Below, piece by piece: positions 1 to 6,496 of a stretch of 9,027 nt of DNA. Where the stretch lies: positions 1 through 9,027 of the forward strand of contig WFYK01000168.1 in assembly GCA_015490105.1 (NCBI GenBank), written 5' to 3'. The notes below the pieces were generated by a model, which worked only from the letters and a program-made list of their open reading frames with translations, had not been told where the DNA came from and did no database searches. How positions within the stretch are numbered: the stretch's first letter is position 1; each line of letters starts with the position of its first letter. Source of the stretch: Aquificaceae bacterium. GTDB taxonomy: Bacteria; Aquificota; Aquificia; Aquificales; Aquificaceae. A program made the translations under genes and the position numbers.

Positions 1-1092
1 GATTTGAGCTGTTCCTTCCTTCCCGTTGGTGAGCTTTCTAACCGCAAGATACTCTATTATCCTTTCCTTTACCTTGTCTAAGTCGTAGTGATCCCTGTCT
101 AAGATCTCCCTTGCCCTCTGAAGATCGTAGTTGTCCTCGGTTTTTTTGTTCCAAGGAAGTTCTAAAACCCAGTCTAACCAAGTTCTCAAAACCCCCGCTT
201 CTGCGGAGTCGGGATGGAGTCTTTCCAGGCGCTTTATCTGTTTTTCTATCTCTTTGCGTGTGCTCTCTTCGAGGTTGAGTTCCTGAAGTTTCTTTCTGTA
301 TTCCTCCGCTTCCGCCCTTCTTTCGTCTCCTTCACCGAGCTCTTCCTGTATAGCTTTCAACTGTTGCCTTAGGAAATACTCCCTCTGTTCCTTTTCTATC
401 TGCTCCCTTGCTTGGGCACTTATCTGCTGTTTTATCTCCAAAAGACCCACTTCGTTGAGAAGGTACTGATGGACCTTTCTGAGTCTTTCTTTGGGATCGA
501 AGGTTTCGAGAACCTCTTGAGCGTCCTTCGCTTTCATATCGAGCATGGAAGCAACGAGGTCTGCAAGCCTTCCGGGATGCTCCATCTCCCTTACGATCAT
601 CACCAGATCCGGAATGACCTGTTTTCCGAGGGATATGGCTTTGTCGAGGAGTTCCTTGACCGATTTCATAAGGGCTTTCTCTTCGAGGGATAGATTCTCT
701 TCCTCGATCTCGGGCTCTTGGACCGGTTCTACCAAAGCTACCCTGTAGCCTTCTTCTTCCCTTATCTCCTTTAACTTTGCCCTCGCTATTCCCTGAACGA
801 GAACCTTGAGTCGGTTGTCTTCTATAGGGGAAACCCTCAAAACGTGGGCCAGAACACCAACATCGTAGAGGTCTTCCTTGGAAGGATTTTCAATATCTTT
901 GTCTTTTTGAAGAACGAGAAATATGAGCTTGTCAGTGGAGAAAGCCTTCTCCACCGCGTTTACGGAAAAGTCTCTGCCTACGAAAAGCGGAGCAACCATT
1001 AAAGGAAAAATGACTATATCCCGAAGGGGCATCATAGGATACTCTCTGGGTTCGGGGGGAATCTCGGGTGTCCTATTCAGTTCCGGGTTCAT
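1..1092 (-). CDS. lon: Lon ATP-dependent serine protease, N-terminal 364 residues (3' end outside window)
   Basis: Cytosolic AAA+ protease that unfolds and degrades damaged and some regulatory proteins. I translated this frame by hand from the ATG at 1092-1090; it stays open to base 1, so the gene is partial. Residues about 18-215 match the Lon substrate-binding N-domain, beginning with the typical MMPLRDIVIFPLMVAPLFVG stretch. Around residues 233-246 comes the family hallmark REYFLRQQLKAIQEELG, leading the coiled-coil linker, and then LELPWNKKTEDNYDL. The last visible residues (EYLAVRKLTNGKEGTAQI) sit directly before where Lon proteins carry the Walker A motif. The ATPase core and the Ser-Lys protease domain therefore lie outside the window. 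The start is set by a GGAGGAG Shine-Dalgarno at 1096-1102. The gene follows ppa by 15 bases on the same strand, so co-transcription is likely. Identification is firm; the integrity of the catalytic half is unseen. Confidence 0.96.
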   Translation of the reverse strand, partial: MNPELNRTPEIPPEPREYPMMPLRDIVIFPLMVAPLFVGRDFSVNAVEKAFSTDKLIFLVLQKDKDIENPSKEDLYDVGVLAHVLRVSPIEDNRLKVLVQGIARAKLKEIREEEGYRVALVEPVQEPEIEEENLSLEEKALMKSVKELLDKAISLGKQVIPDLVMIVREMEHPGRLADLVASMLDMKAKDAQEVLETFDPKERLRKVHQYLLNEVGLLEIKQQISAQAREQIEKEQREYFLRQQLKAIQEELGEGDERRAEAEEYRKKLQELNLEESTRKEIEKQIKRLERLHPDSAEAGVLRTWLDWVLELPWNKKTEDNYDLQRAREILDRDHYDLDKVKERIIEYLAVRKLTNGKEGTAQI

Positions 1093-1095
1093 TAT

Positions 1096-1102
1096 CTCCT
1101 CC
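1096..1102 (-). promoter_or_regulatory. Shine-Dalgarno of lon
   Basis: On the minus strand this reads GGAGGAG, with its GGAGG core 5 bases before the lon ATG at 1092-1090. It lies in the 15-base gap after the ppa stop and supports this ATG over the in-frame Met pair about 20 codons further in. Confidence 0.75.
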
Positions 1103-1107
1103 GAATT

Positions 1108-1635
1108 TTAGGAATTTTTGTAGTTTTCGAGACCCTTTTTTATCTCCTCTATGGCGGACTGGAGACCTTTGAAGTTTTCCACCTTTACCCATTTGCCGGG
1201 TTCAAGTTCCTTGTAGTGTTCAAAGAAGTGCTTTATGCGATCGCGGATCACCTGAGGAAGGTCATCTACCGTTTTTATATTCTCGTAAGCGGGATCGAGT
1301 TTAGAGTGCGGGACCGCTATTACCTTGGTGTCAACTCCCTCTTCATCCCTCATCTCAAGTAGTCCTATGGGCCGGCATCTTATGACGGATCCGGGAACTA
1401 CAGGTTCACGGGAGATAACCAAAACGTCCACGGGATCTCCGTCGTCCGCAAGGGTTTGAGGGATAAACCCGTAGTTGAAGGGGTAATACATGGCGGTAAA
1501 GAGGAAACGGTCTACGAAGACCGCTCCCGTTTCTTTATCTACTTCGTATTTAACACCGCTTCCCTGCGGAACTTCTACGACAACGTATATATCTTCAGGG
1601 GGATTTTTCCCGGGAGGAAGGTCCTTGAGTCCCAT
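1108..1635 (-). CDS. ppa: Family I inorganic pyrophosphatase
   Basis: Cytosolic Mg-dependent enzyme that splits pyrophosphate into two phosphates, pulling nucleic acid, aminoacyl-tRNA and other activation reactions forward. The 175-residue protein has the normal bacterial family I length and its numbering lines up with the E. coli enzyme. The signature DGDPVD gives D65, D67 and D70. Other active-site positions are present: K29, E31, R43, Y51, Y55, D97, D102, K104, Y141 and K142. I see no substitution among these. The start ATG has a near-perfect AAGGAGGT Shine-Dalgarno 5 bases upstream, the strongest in the window, which suggests high expression. It is the first gene of a probable ppa-lon transcript, read divergently from hisA across a 40-base gap. 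Family assignment is secure. Confidence 0.98.
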   Translation of the reverse strand: MGLKDLPPGKNPPEDIYVVVEVPQGSGVKYEVDKETGAVFVDRFLFTAMYYPFNYGFIPQTLADDGDPVDVLVISREPVVPGSVIRCRPIGLLEMRDEEGVDTKVIAVPHSKLDPAYENIKTVDDLPQVIRDRIKHFFEHYKELEPGKWVKVENFKGLQSAIEEIKKGLENYKNS

Positions 1636-1675
1636 CCGCTACCTCCTTGTCTTGAAACTTATAATAAAGCTTACC
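1636..1675. promoter_or_regulatory. Divergent ppa / hisA promoter region
   Basis: This 40-base gap separates two outward-reading genes, so promoters for both should lie in or next to it. On the plus strand a perfect TATAAT sits at 1660-1665, only 10 bases before the hisA ATG, with no recognisable TTGACA-like box at the right distance. On the minus strand the same AT-rich element reads TATTAT (1666-1661), 25 bases before the ppa ATG, also with a poor -35. The core CTTATAATAAAG is close to palindromic, so one element could serve both directions. This is a motif reading only; no start site is shown. Confidence 0.45.
1641..1648 (-). promoter_or_regulatory. Strong Shine-Dalgarno of ppa
   Basis: On the minus strand this reads AAGGAGGT, essentially the full anti-Shine-Dalgarno complement, 5 bases before the ppa ATG at 1635-1633. 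It fixes the start and suggests efficient translation. Confidence 0.85.
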
Positions 1676-2389
1676 ATGAACCTGACCGACTTTTTAATGC
1701 CTGCGGTGGACATAAAGGAAGGAAGGGTGGTAAGACTCCTGAAGGGAGACTTTTCAAAGGAGAAGGTTTACTTTCAAAACCCTACGGATCTTGCCAGAAA
1801 ATTAGAAGACCTCGGTTTTAAAAACCTGCACGTTGTAGACTTAGACGGCGCAAAAGAGGGAACGCCCACAAACTTGGAAAAGATAAGGGAGATAAGAAAA
1901 GTCTTTTCGGGATCCATTCAAGTGGGAGGGGGTATAAGGCTCAAGGAAACCGCAAGGATCCTCTTTGAGGAGGGAGTAGATAGAGTAATAGTTGGAACCT
2001 TGGCGGTAAAGAAGCCTGAGGTTTTCTCAGAACTGGTTGAGGAATTTCCCGAAAGGGTGATCTTGGCGGTGGACTCAAAAGGTGGAAACGTGGCGGTAGG
2101 CGGATGGCAGGAAAGTAGTTCCCTCAAGCCGGAGGACCTTGCTCTAAAATACGACAGCCTTCCCCTTTGGGGCTATCTCTATACGCTCGTAGAGAGGGAC
2201 GGAAGCTTAGATGGTGTGGATCCTGAACCTTACAGGGTTTTTAAAACAAAGGTTTCCAAAAGGGTCATAGCTTCCGGAGGTGTGGCTTCCGAGGAGGATC
2301 TTAAAAAACTGTGGGGCGTCGTTGACTACGTGGTATCGGGTAGAGCACTTTACGAGGGGAAACTCGGAATTTCCCTTCTGCTATCCTAA
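1676..2389 (+). CDS. hisA: HisA, ProFAR isomerase (histidine biosynthesis)
   Basis: Phosphoribosylformimino-5-aminoimidazole carboxamide ribotide isomerase, the fourth step of histidine synthesis; a cytosolic (beta/alpha)8 barrel. The 237-residue protein is normal for the family. The first strand carries LMPAVDIKEGRVVRL with catalytic acid D12, and the partner acid is D133 in LAVDSKGG. Phosphate-binding loops are QVGGGIR (about 82-88) and IASGGVAS (about 198-205), and the strand with T170 (GYLYTLVERDG) is also present. I chose the ATG at 1676 because it gives the usual short lead-in before PAVD. A longer open frame upstream would run through the antisense of ppa and is rejected. No clear Shine-Dalgarno precedes it, and a TATAAT lies 10 bases upstream, so the message may be leaderless or nearly so. 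No other his genes are adjacent. moeA follows after 7 bases. Confidence 0.96.
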   Translation: MNLTDFLMPAVDIKEGRVVRLLKGDFSKEKVYFQNPTDLARKLEDLGFKNLHVVDLDGAKEGTPTNLEKIREIRKVFSGSIQVGGGIRLKETARILFEEGVDRVIVGTLAVKKPEVFSELVEEFPERVILAVDSKGGNVAVGGWQESSSLKPEDLALKYDSLPLWGYLYTLVERDGSLDGVDPEPYRVFKTKVSKRVIASGGVASEEDLKKLWGVVDYVVSGRALYEGKLGISLLLS

Positions 2390-2396
2390 AAGAGTT

Positions 2397-3620
2397 ATGA
2401 AGGATCTTATGCCCTTAGAGGAAGCTTTGAGGATACTTTTAGAGAGTGTAAAGCCCCTCTCTTGGGAGAGGGTTTTCATAAAGGATGCTCTGGGAAGGGT
2501 TCTCGCGGAGGATATTCTCTCCGATACGGATAAACCCCTGTTCGATAACTCCGCTATGGACGGATATGCCTTGAGGTTCGAAGATATAGAGGGTGCAACG
2601 GAAGAAACCCCGGCTAAGTTAAAGCTCGTAGGTGAGGTAAGTGCGGGAGGAGAGGAACTCCCTGAAGTTAAAAGAGGGACCGCGGTGAAGATCTTCACGG
2701 GGGCTCCCATACCTCCCGGGGCGGACACGGTGGTTCCCGTTGAGTTTACAGAGCTAAAGGACGATACGGTCCTGATAAAAAGGACCTTCAAGAAAGGTGC
2801 AAACATAAGGCTCAAAGGCGAAGATGTAAAGAAGGGGGAGGTAGTTCTGAAAAAGGGGAGCCTTGTGAGAGGTTATGAGGTGGGGATGCTTTCTTTCGTG
2901 AACAGAACAACCGTTAAGGTTTACAGAAGACCGCGCGTTGCTATCCTCTCTACGGGGGACGAACTTCTGGAAGTGGGAGAGCCTCAAGTTAAACCTTCCC
3001 AAATAAGGAGCTCAAATCACCACATGCTATACGCATTGGTTCAGTCCGCGGGAGGCGAAGCTCATCAGATAGGTATAGCTCCGGATGATCCGGAAGAGCT
3101 TCTGAAGGTCATGGCCTTTTCCAGGGACTATGACGTTTTCATAACCACGGGTGGTGTCTCCATGGGAGAAAAAGACTACGTTCAGTATCTCGTAGAGGAC
3201 CTTGGCGTTGAGGTTAAGTTTCACAAACTTAGGATAAAACCCGCAAAGCCCGTTCTGTTCGGTGTGGGTCAAGGGGGAAAGTTGTTTTTTGGTCTTCCGG
3301 GTAATCCCGTGTCCTGTGCGGTTGCCTTCGATCTCCTCGTATACCCTGCGTTAAAGCTCATGCAGGGATCAAAGGACATATTCCGCCAGAAGGTTAAAGC
3401 TACCCTCGTAAAGGACTTTTCCAGAAGGGATGCCAAAAGGAGAGAGTTTGCAAGGGCCCGCGTGTGGTTTGAAGAAGACTCTTACCTTTGTGAACCGCAT
3501 CCCAAACAGCAGTCTCACATGCTAACTTCCGTGGTGGAGTCCAACGCCTACATGATCGTCCCCGAAGGTGTAAACGAGATCAAGTCAGGTGAAAAGGTGG
3601 AGGTCATCTTATACGGATGA
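2397..3620 (+). CDS. moeA: MoeA, molybdopterin molybdotransferase
   Basis: Catalyses insertion of molybdate into adenylylated molybdopterin, the last common step of molybdenum cofactor synthesis (tungsten is possible in thermophiles). The 407-residue protein is family-typical, close to E. coli MoeA. Visible motifs in order: FDNSAMDGYALR (49-60); VSAGG (81-85); the FTGAPIPPGADTVVPVE block (100-116); STGDELLEVGE (185-195) opening the MogA-like domain; RSSNHHML (204-211); TTGGVSMGEKDYV (250-262); IKPAKPVLFG (280-289); and FGLPGNPVSCAVAF (298-311). The rest forms the C-terminal beta domain. The KPAKP version has Ala where E. coli has Gly. The start at ATG 2397, 7 bases after hisA, gives the normal N-terminus; ATG 2409 is a weaker alternative. 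The Shine-Dalgarno is poor (AAAAGAG), so translation may depend on coupling to hisA. The gene ends in a 4-base overlap with the nuclease gene. Confidence 0.96.
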   Translation: MKDLMPLEEALRILLESVKPLSWERVFIKDALGRVLAEDILSDTDKPLFDNSAMDGYALRFEDIEGATEETPAKLKLVGEVSAGGEELPEVKRGTAVKIFTGAPIPPGADTVVPVEFTELKDDTVLIKRTFKKGANIRLKGEDVKKGEVVLKKGSLVRGYEVGMLSFVNRTTVKVYRRPRVAILSTGDELLEVGEPQVKPSQIRSSNHHMLYALVQSAGGEAHQIGIAPDDPEELLKVMAFSRDYDVFITTGGVSMGEKDYVQYLVEDLGVEVKFHKLRIKPAKPVLFGVGQGGKLFFGLPGNPVSCAVAFDLLVYPALKLMQGSKDIFRQKVKATLVKDFSRRDAKRREFARARVWFEEDSYLCEPHPKQQSHMLTSVVESNAYMIVPEGVNEIKSGEKVEVILYG

Positions 3621-4174
3621 GGCGCTTGATCTCCTTTCTGCTCGTTGCCTTGGTCCTTTACACTTACTACAACCTTGCGGGTGCTCAGTTTAAAAAACCT
3701 TCCTCGGAAAAACAGCACAAAGAGGAAAAGGTCCCCTGCGTAGTTGTCAAAGTCTACGACGGTGATACCTTCAAGTGCAGGTTTGAAAACGGGGAGGAAG
3801 TCAGGGTAAGACTCATAGGCGTGGATACACCCGAAAGCAGGAGGAACAAGAAAGCCTACAGGGACGCAAGGAGACAGGGCATATCCGTCGAAGAGATTAT
3901 CTACATGGGTAAAAAGGCGAGCGCTTTTACTAAAAGCTTGATCCCGCCGGGAACGACCGTCTACTTGGAAACCGACGTTCAGATGTTTGACAAATACGGA
4001 AGGCTTTTAGCTTACGTTTACCTCCCTGACGGAAGGATGCTCAACGAGGTTCTATTAAAAGAGGGATACGCTACCGTCTACACGGTTCCCCCGAACGTAA
4101 AGTATGCGGAGAGATTCGTAAAGCTTCAGAGGGAAGCTATGTTAAAGGGCAAAGGCCTTTGGGGAGAACGCTGA
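3617..4174 (+). CDS. Exported thermonuclease-like (SNase-fold) nuclease
   Basis: Predicted secreted or membrane-tethered calcium-dependent nuclease of the staphylococcal nuclease (OB-fold) family. Residues 1-23 form a signal peptide: MRR, a hydrophobic run, and AGA before Q24; an uncleaved N-terminal anchor is possible. A short charged linker follows and the SNase domain starts near residue 40. Active-site residues are intact by motif: the metal Asp pair in VYDGDTF (48, 50), R65 in VRLIGVDTPES, D70/T71/E73 in the same block, and R129 in DKYGRLLAYVYL. Between E73 and R129 there is a basic stretch (about 75-100) roughly 12 residues longer than the spacing in S. aureus nuclease. The C-terminus ends KGKGLWGER. 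The ATG overlaps the moeA stop (ATGA at 3617-3620), indicating translational coupling. Its role, perhaps nutrient scavenging or DNA turnover in the envelope, is not shown by the cofactor-gene context. Confidence 0.92.
   Translation: MRRLISFLLVALVLYTYYNLAGAQFKKPSSEKQHKEEKVPCVVVKVYDGDTFKCRFENGEEVRVRLIGVDTPESRRNKKAYRDARRQGISVEEIIYMGKKASAFTKSLIPPGTTVYLETDVQMFDKYGRLLAYVYLPDGRMLNEVLLKEGYATVYTVPPNVKYAERFVKLQREAMLKGKGLWGER
4161..4166 (+). promoter_or_regulatory. Shine-Dalgarno deciding the siroheme gene start
   Basis: GGGGAG lies 7 bases before the ATG at 4174-4176, inside the end of the nuclease gene. It supports that ATG over the in-frame TTG at 4159, which would add five residues atypical for the family. 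Confidence 0.6.
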
Positions 4175-4725
4175 TGCCTCTGTTTCCTGTGTTCGTCAAT
4201 CTCAAGGATAAAGAGGTTCTCGTAGTGGGGGGCGGATCGGTAGCTACCCGTAAAGTGAAGACTCTACTTGCCTTCGGCCCCCGAATAACCGTAGTAGCTC
4301 CTCAAGTATCCCCCGATCTTGCAAAACTTCACAAGCAGGGAAAGATTAAACTCAGAAAGAGGAAGTTCAAAACCTGCGATCTTAGGGGAAAGTTTGCGGT
4401 GATCGTCGCGGTAGACGATCAAAACCTTCAGAGGGAAATATTCAAAGAAGCTCAAAGAAGAGGTATCCTTTGCAACAGTGTGGATCTGCCCGAAGCCTGC
4501 TCCTTCTTCTTTGCCTCCTTGATCACTAAGGGGGATCTCGTAATAGCTGTGAGCACCTCTGGGAAGGTTCCTGCACTTGCAAGAGCACTGAGGGAAAAGA
4601 TAGAGAGGTCTCTACCTGAAAACGCACAAGCTATATTAGAAGAACTCCACGATCTCAGGAGTAGCCTCCCTAAAGGTGAGGAAAGGCAAAAGATTCTGAT
4701 CGGTGAAGCAAGGAAGATGGTTTAG
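4174..4725 (+). CDS. Precorrin-2 dehydrogenase / sirohydrochlorin ferrochelatase (siroheme synthase N-domain)
   Basis: Stand-alone protein of the CysG N-domain / Met8p / SirC family. It oxidises precorrin-2 to sirohydrochlorin with NAD and, in bifunctional members, inserts iron to make siroheme. The 183-residue protein has the typical opening MPLFPVFVNLKDKEVLVVGG, a Rossmann GGGSVATRK (19-27), the central NSVDLPEACSFFFAS (101-115), and STSGKVPALARALREKIE (127-144), followed by a helical tail. D104 coincides with the catalytic Asp of CysG by number and motif. The next residue is Leu where relatives often have Asp or Asn. No methyltransferase half is fused, so precorrin-2 must come from a separate gene. 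The start ATG overlaps the nuclease TGA by one base (TGATG). The gene ends in a 4-base tail-to-tail overlap with the TolC-like gene. Whether it chelates iron, or only dehydrogenates, cannot be settled from sequence. Confidence 0.93.
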   Translation: MPLFPVFVNLKDKEVLVVGGGSVATRKVKTLLAFGPRITVVAPQVSPDLAKLHKQGKIKLRKRKFKTCDLRGKFAVIVAVDDQNLQREIFKEAQRRGILCNSVDLPEACSFFFASLITKGDLVIAVSTSGKVPALARALREKIERSLPENAQAILEELHDLRSSLPKGEERQKILIGEARKMV

Positions 4726-5981
4726 ATCTCCTCAACTCTGTCCACAAAGAAGGGGATGGGCTTTTTGAAAACCTCCATCGGGTCTTTCCCCATCTTAGCG
4801 TAAAGCCTCATAAGGTAGAGGATAATGTTGAACTTGGCCTCCATTACTCTTCTTTCCGCTTCAGTTTTTGTAGACATGGCGTATCCCAAGTCAAAGGCAA
4901 GCTCGAGTTCGTAGTTTGATCTTGAAAGGTCCAAGTTCTCCTGAGCCCAGTTGTCAAAGGTTACCGCATCTTCGTATTTGCCCACAAGCTCGTCCCAGTC
5001 GTAAGGGGCCTTGAGGAAGTCTCTTTTTAGAGACTCCTCTATGTCTTTTTTTTCTATTTCCACAGCCCTTCTGCGATCTAAGAAGCTCTTTACCCTGTAG
5101 AAGGATGCTCTCCCGTCGAAAAGAGGAACGCGCAGTAAGATGTTGGCTTCCCCGCGAAAAGCTTTCGCCTCTTCGTAGTAGTTTCTTACCGAAAGGTAGC
5201 CGTAGAGCTCTGGATAGAAGATGCGTTTTTCCTCTTGAGCTTTGCTTTCAAAATACTTCATCTCCAGTTCCTTTACCCTGACGAGGTAGTTGTCCTTTAT
5301 GTGTCTCAGCAGGTAAGAGGTGTCGATGGTTTTGTTCTCAGGCACTTCAAAGGAGAGCATATCTTCTAAGGAGATCTCTACCGGAACGCTCAGATCTAAA
5401 CCTAAGAACCTCTTTATCTCAAGAAGGGTCTCGTTATACTCTCTTTGAGCCTCGAGGAGCTGAGATCTGAAGCGTCTGTAGGTAGACTCCCACTCCGCAA
5501 CCTTTACCCTGTCGGACAGACCCTGCTCCAACCTATCTCTTTCCCTGTCGAAGCGAACGTAGGCGACCGCCATTTCCTCACGCCTTACCTCCGCTTTCTT
5601 TTCCGCAAGGGCGAGCTTCATGAAAAGTTCAACTATACGGATCTTCACCTGCCTTTCTAATTCCTTTAGAAGCTCCTCCTTTATCTGGGTTGAGATCTTG
5701 GCGGACCTTATCCGTGCGAGGCGATTCCCCAGATCCAGTAGAAGTATTTCGGAAAAAAACCCGTAAGAGTATCTGTCCGCAAGGAAGTCTACCTTAGGTG
5801 CAAAGCGATCCCACTTTTGGGCTCTGTAGGTATCTTCTAAAGACATTATCTCGTTCTTGAGGCGTCTTATCTCTCTGTTGAACTTTAGGGCTATTTCGGA
5901 GGCTCTTTCCAAATTGAGCACTAAAACTTCTTGAGAAAAGGCGCTCAAGGAGAGGATCAAAAGAATCAAAAGGTATTTCAT
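4722..5981 (-). CDS. TolC-family outer membrane channel protein
   Basis: Predicted outer membrane / periplasmic tunnel protein of the OEP (TolC) family, the exit duct for RND, ABC or MFS-type efflux or type I secretion. Length is 419 residues with a signal peptide at 1-16 (cut after AFS, before Q17). No Cys follows, so it is not a lipoprotein. The duplicated OEP plan is visible. Repeat one: helix 23-60, strand region FAPKVDFLADRYSYGFF (60-76), long charged coiled-coil helices 95-190, and LGLD (193-196). Repeat two: helix 222-253, strand region FYPELYGYLSVRNYY (255-269), then ILLRVPLFDGRASFY (281-295), and helices 300-395. The PLFDG motif is characteristic. It starts in an ATGA overlap with the thioredoxin-like gene and has only a weak, distant Shine-Dalgarno, so it is probably coupled. 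No inner-membrane pump or adaptor gene is adjacent, so the substrate is unknown. Confidence 0.88.
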   Translation of the reverse strand: MKYLLILLILSLSAFSQEVLVLNLERASEIALKFNREIRRLKNEIMSLEDTYRAQKWDRFAPKVDFLADRYSYGFFSEILLLDLGNRLARIRSAKISTQIKEELLKELERQVKIRIVELFMKLALAEKKAEVRREEMAVAYVRFDRERDRLEQGLSDRVKVAEWESTYRRFRSQLLEAQREYNETLLEIKRFLGLDLSVPVEISLEDMLSFEVPENKTIDTSYLLRHIKDNYLVRVKELEMKYFESKAQEEKRIFYPELYGYLSVRNYYEEAKAFRGEANILLRVPLFDGRASFYRVKSFLDRRRAVEIEKKDIEESLKRDFLKAPYDWDELVGKYEDAVTFDNWAQENLDLSRSNYELELAFDLGYAMSTKTEAERRVMEAKFNIILYLMRLYAKMGKDPMEVFKKPIPFFVDRVEEI

Positions 5982-6496
5982 CTGCGCTTTTTTCTCTCTT
6001 CCCTGAGGAATTTATAGAAACTCTTGTTTTTGTAGTGGCCCTCTACGATGTATCTTCCGATTATGAGCCAATCCTTGGGAGGTATGTAGCCCACGAGCTT
6101 TAAAATTTCCTTACCTTCGTGGTCTACGAAGAGGAAAACGGGTGTTGCCCTTACCCTGTATTTGTGAGCGAATTCCTTTTCGGTCATTTCCTTGCCGTTG
6201 AAGTCCACCACGGGATTTGCGCCTTTGATATCTATGAGGACCATGTAAAAGTGCTTGGTGAAATACTCCTTTACTTTCGGATCTTGAAAGGTTATGCGAT
6301 ACATCTTGTCACAGAAAGGACACCCTTCTTGGTGGAACATGATAAAGAGGTATTTCCCCTCCTCCTTAGCTTCTTCCAAGTCCTCTTTAAGGTTCAAAAA
6401 AGAGAGTTTGAGGAAAGCTATCTCCACGTTGGGTAGAGGAAAGACAAAGCCTACTACCAAGAGGAAACTTGCGAGAACCTTACCCATAGTGATCAT
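5978..6496 (-). CDS. Exported thioredoxin-fold protein with CPFC site (SoxW / Thioredoxin_2-like)
   Basis: Predicted periplasmic thiol-disulfide protein of 172 residues. An N-terminal hydrophobic segment (about 5-22) acts as signal peptide or anchor; no clear cleavage site is seen. The thioredoxin fold follows: KYLFIMFHQEGCPFCDKMY places the redox pair at C59 and C62, and RATPVFLFVDHEGKE gives the cis-proline at P119. The C-terminus is very basic (LREERKKRR). The CPFC dipeptide differs from the CGPC of general thioredoxins and resembles SoxW/DsbC-like periplasmic proteins; the partner protein is not evident. I chose the ATG at 6496-6494 because it forms an ATGA overlap with the stop of the upstream c-di-GMP gene and has AGGA about 10 bases ahead. 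ATG 6487 is a possible alternative giving a three-residue shorter protein. It lies in one operon with the TolC-like gene downstream. Confidence 0.88.
   Translation of the reverse strand: MITMGKVLASFLLVVGFVFPLPNVEIAFLKLSFLNLKEDLEEAKEEGKYLFIMFHQEGCPFCDKMYRITFQDPKVKEYFTKHFYMVLIDIKGANPVVDFNGKEMTEKEFAHKYRVRATPVFLFVDHEGKEILKLVGYIPPKDWLIIGRYIVEGHYKNKSFYKFLREERKKRR

Noticed and set aside
1490..1675. Upstream extension of hisA by 62 residues
   Set aside because: The extra residues are encoded in antisense ppa and do not match HisA, which normally begins just before the PAVD strand.
1456..1821. 121-residue plus-strand open frame covering antisense ppa and the start of hisA
   Set aside because: It conflicts with two secure genes and shows no family motif.
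2280..2396. Upstream extension of moeA by 39 residues into hisA
   Set aside because: The extension overlaps the conserved HisA C-terminus in another frame and is unlike MoeA; ATG 2397 gives the normal start.
4159..4173. TTG start giving five more residues on the siroheme gene
   Set aside because: ATG 4174 has the better-spaced GGGGAG and the family-typical N-terminus.
4738..4768. Possible terminator (AAAG, purine-rich stretch, GGGCTTTTT) just after the siroheme gene
   Set aside because: The complementary arms are only about four base pairs, with no GC-rich stem, and it lies inside the TolC-like coding sequence.
5985..5994. T-run at the end of the thioredoxin-like gene, considered as a terminator
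   Set aside because: It is a T-run only on the plus strand, opposite to transcription here, and has no preceding hairpin.
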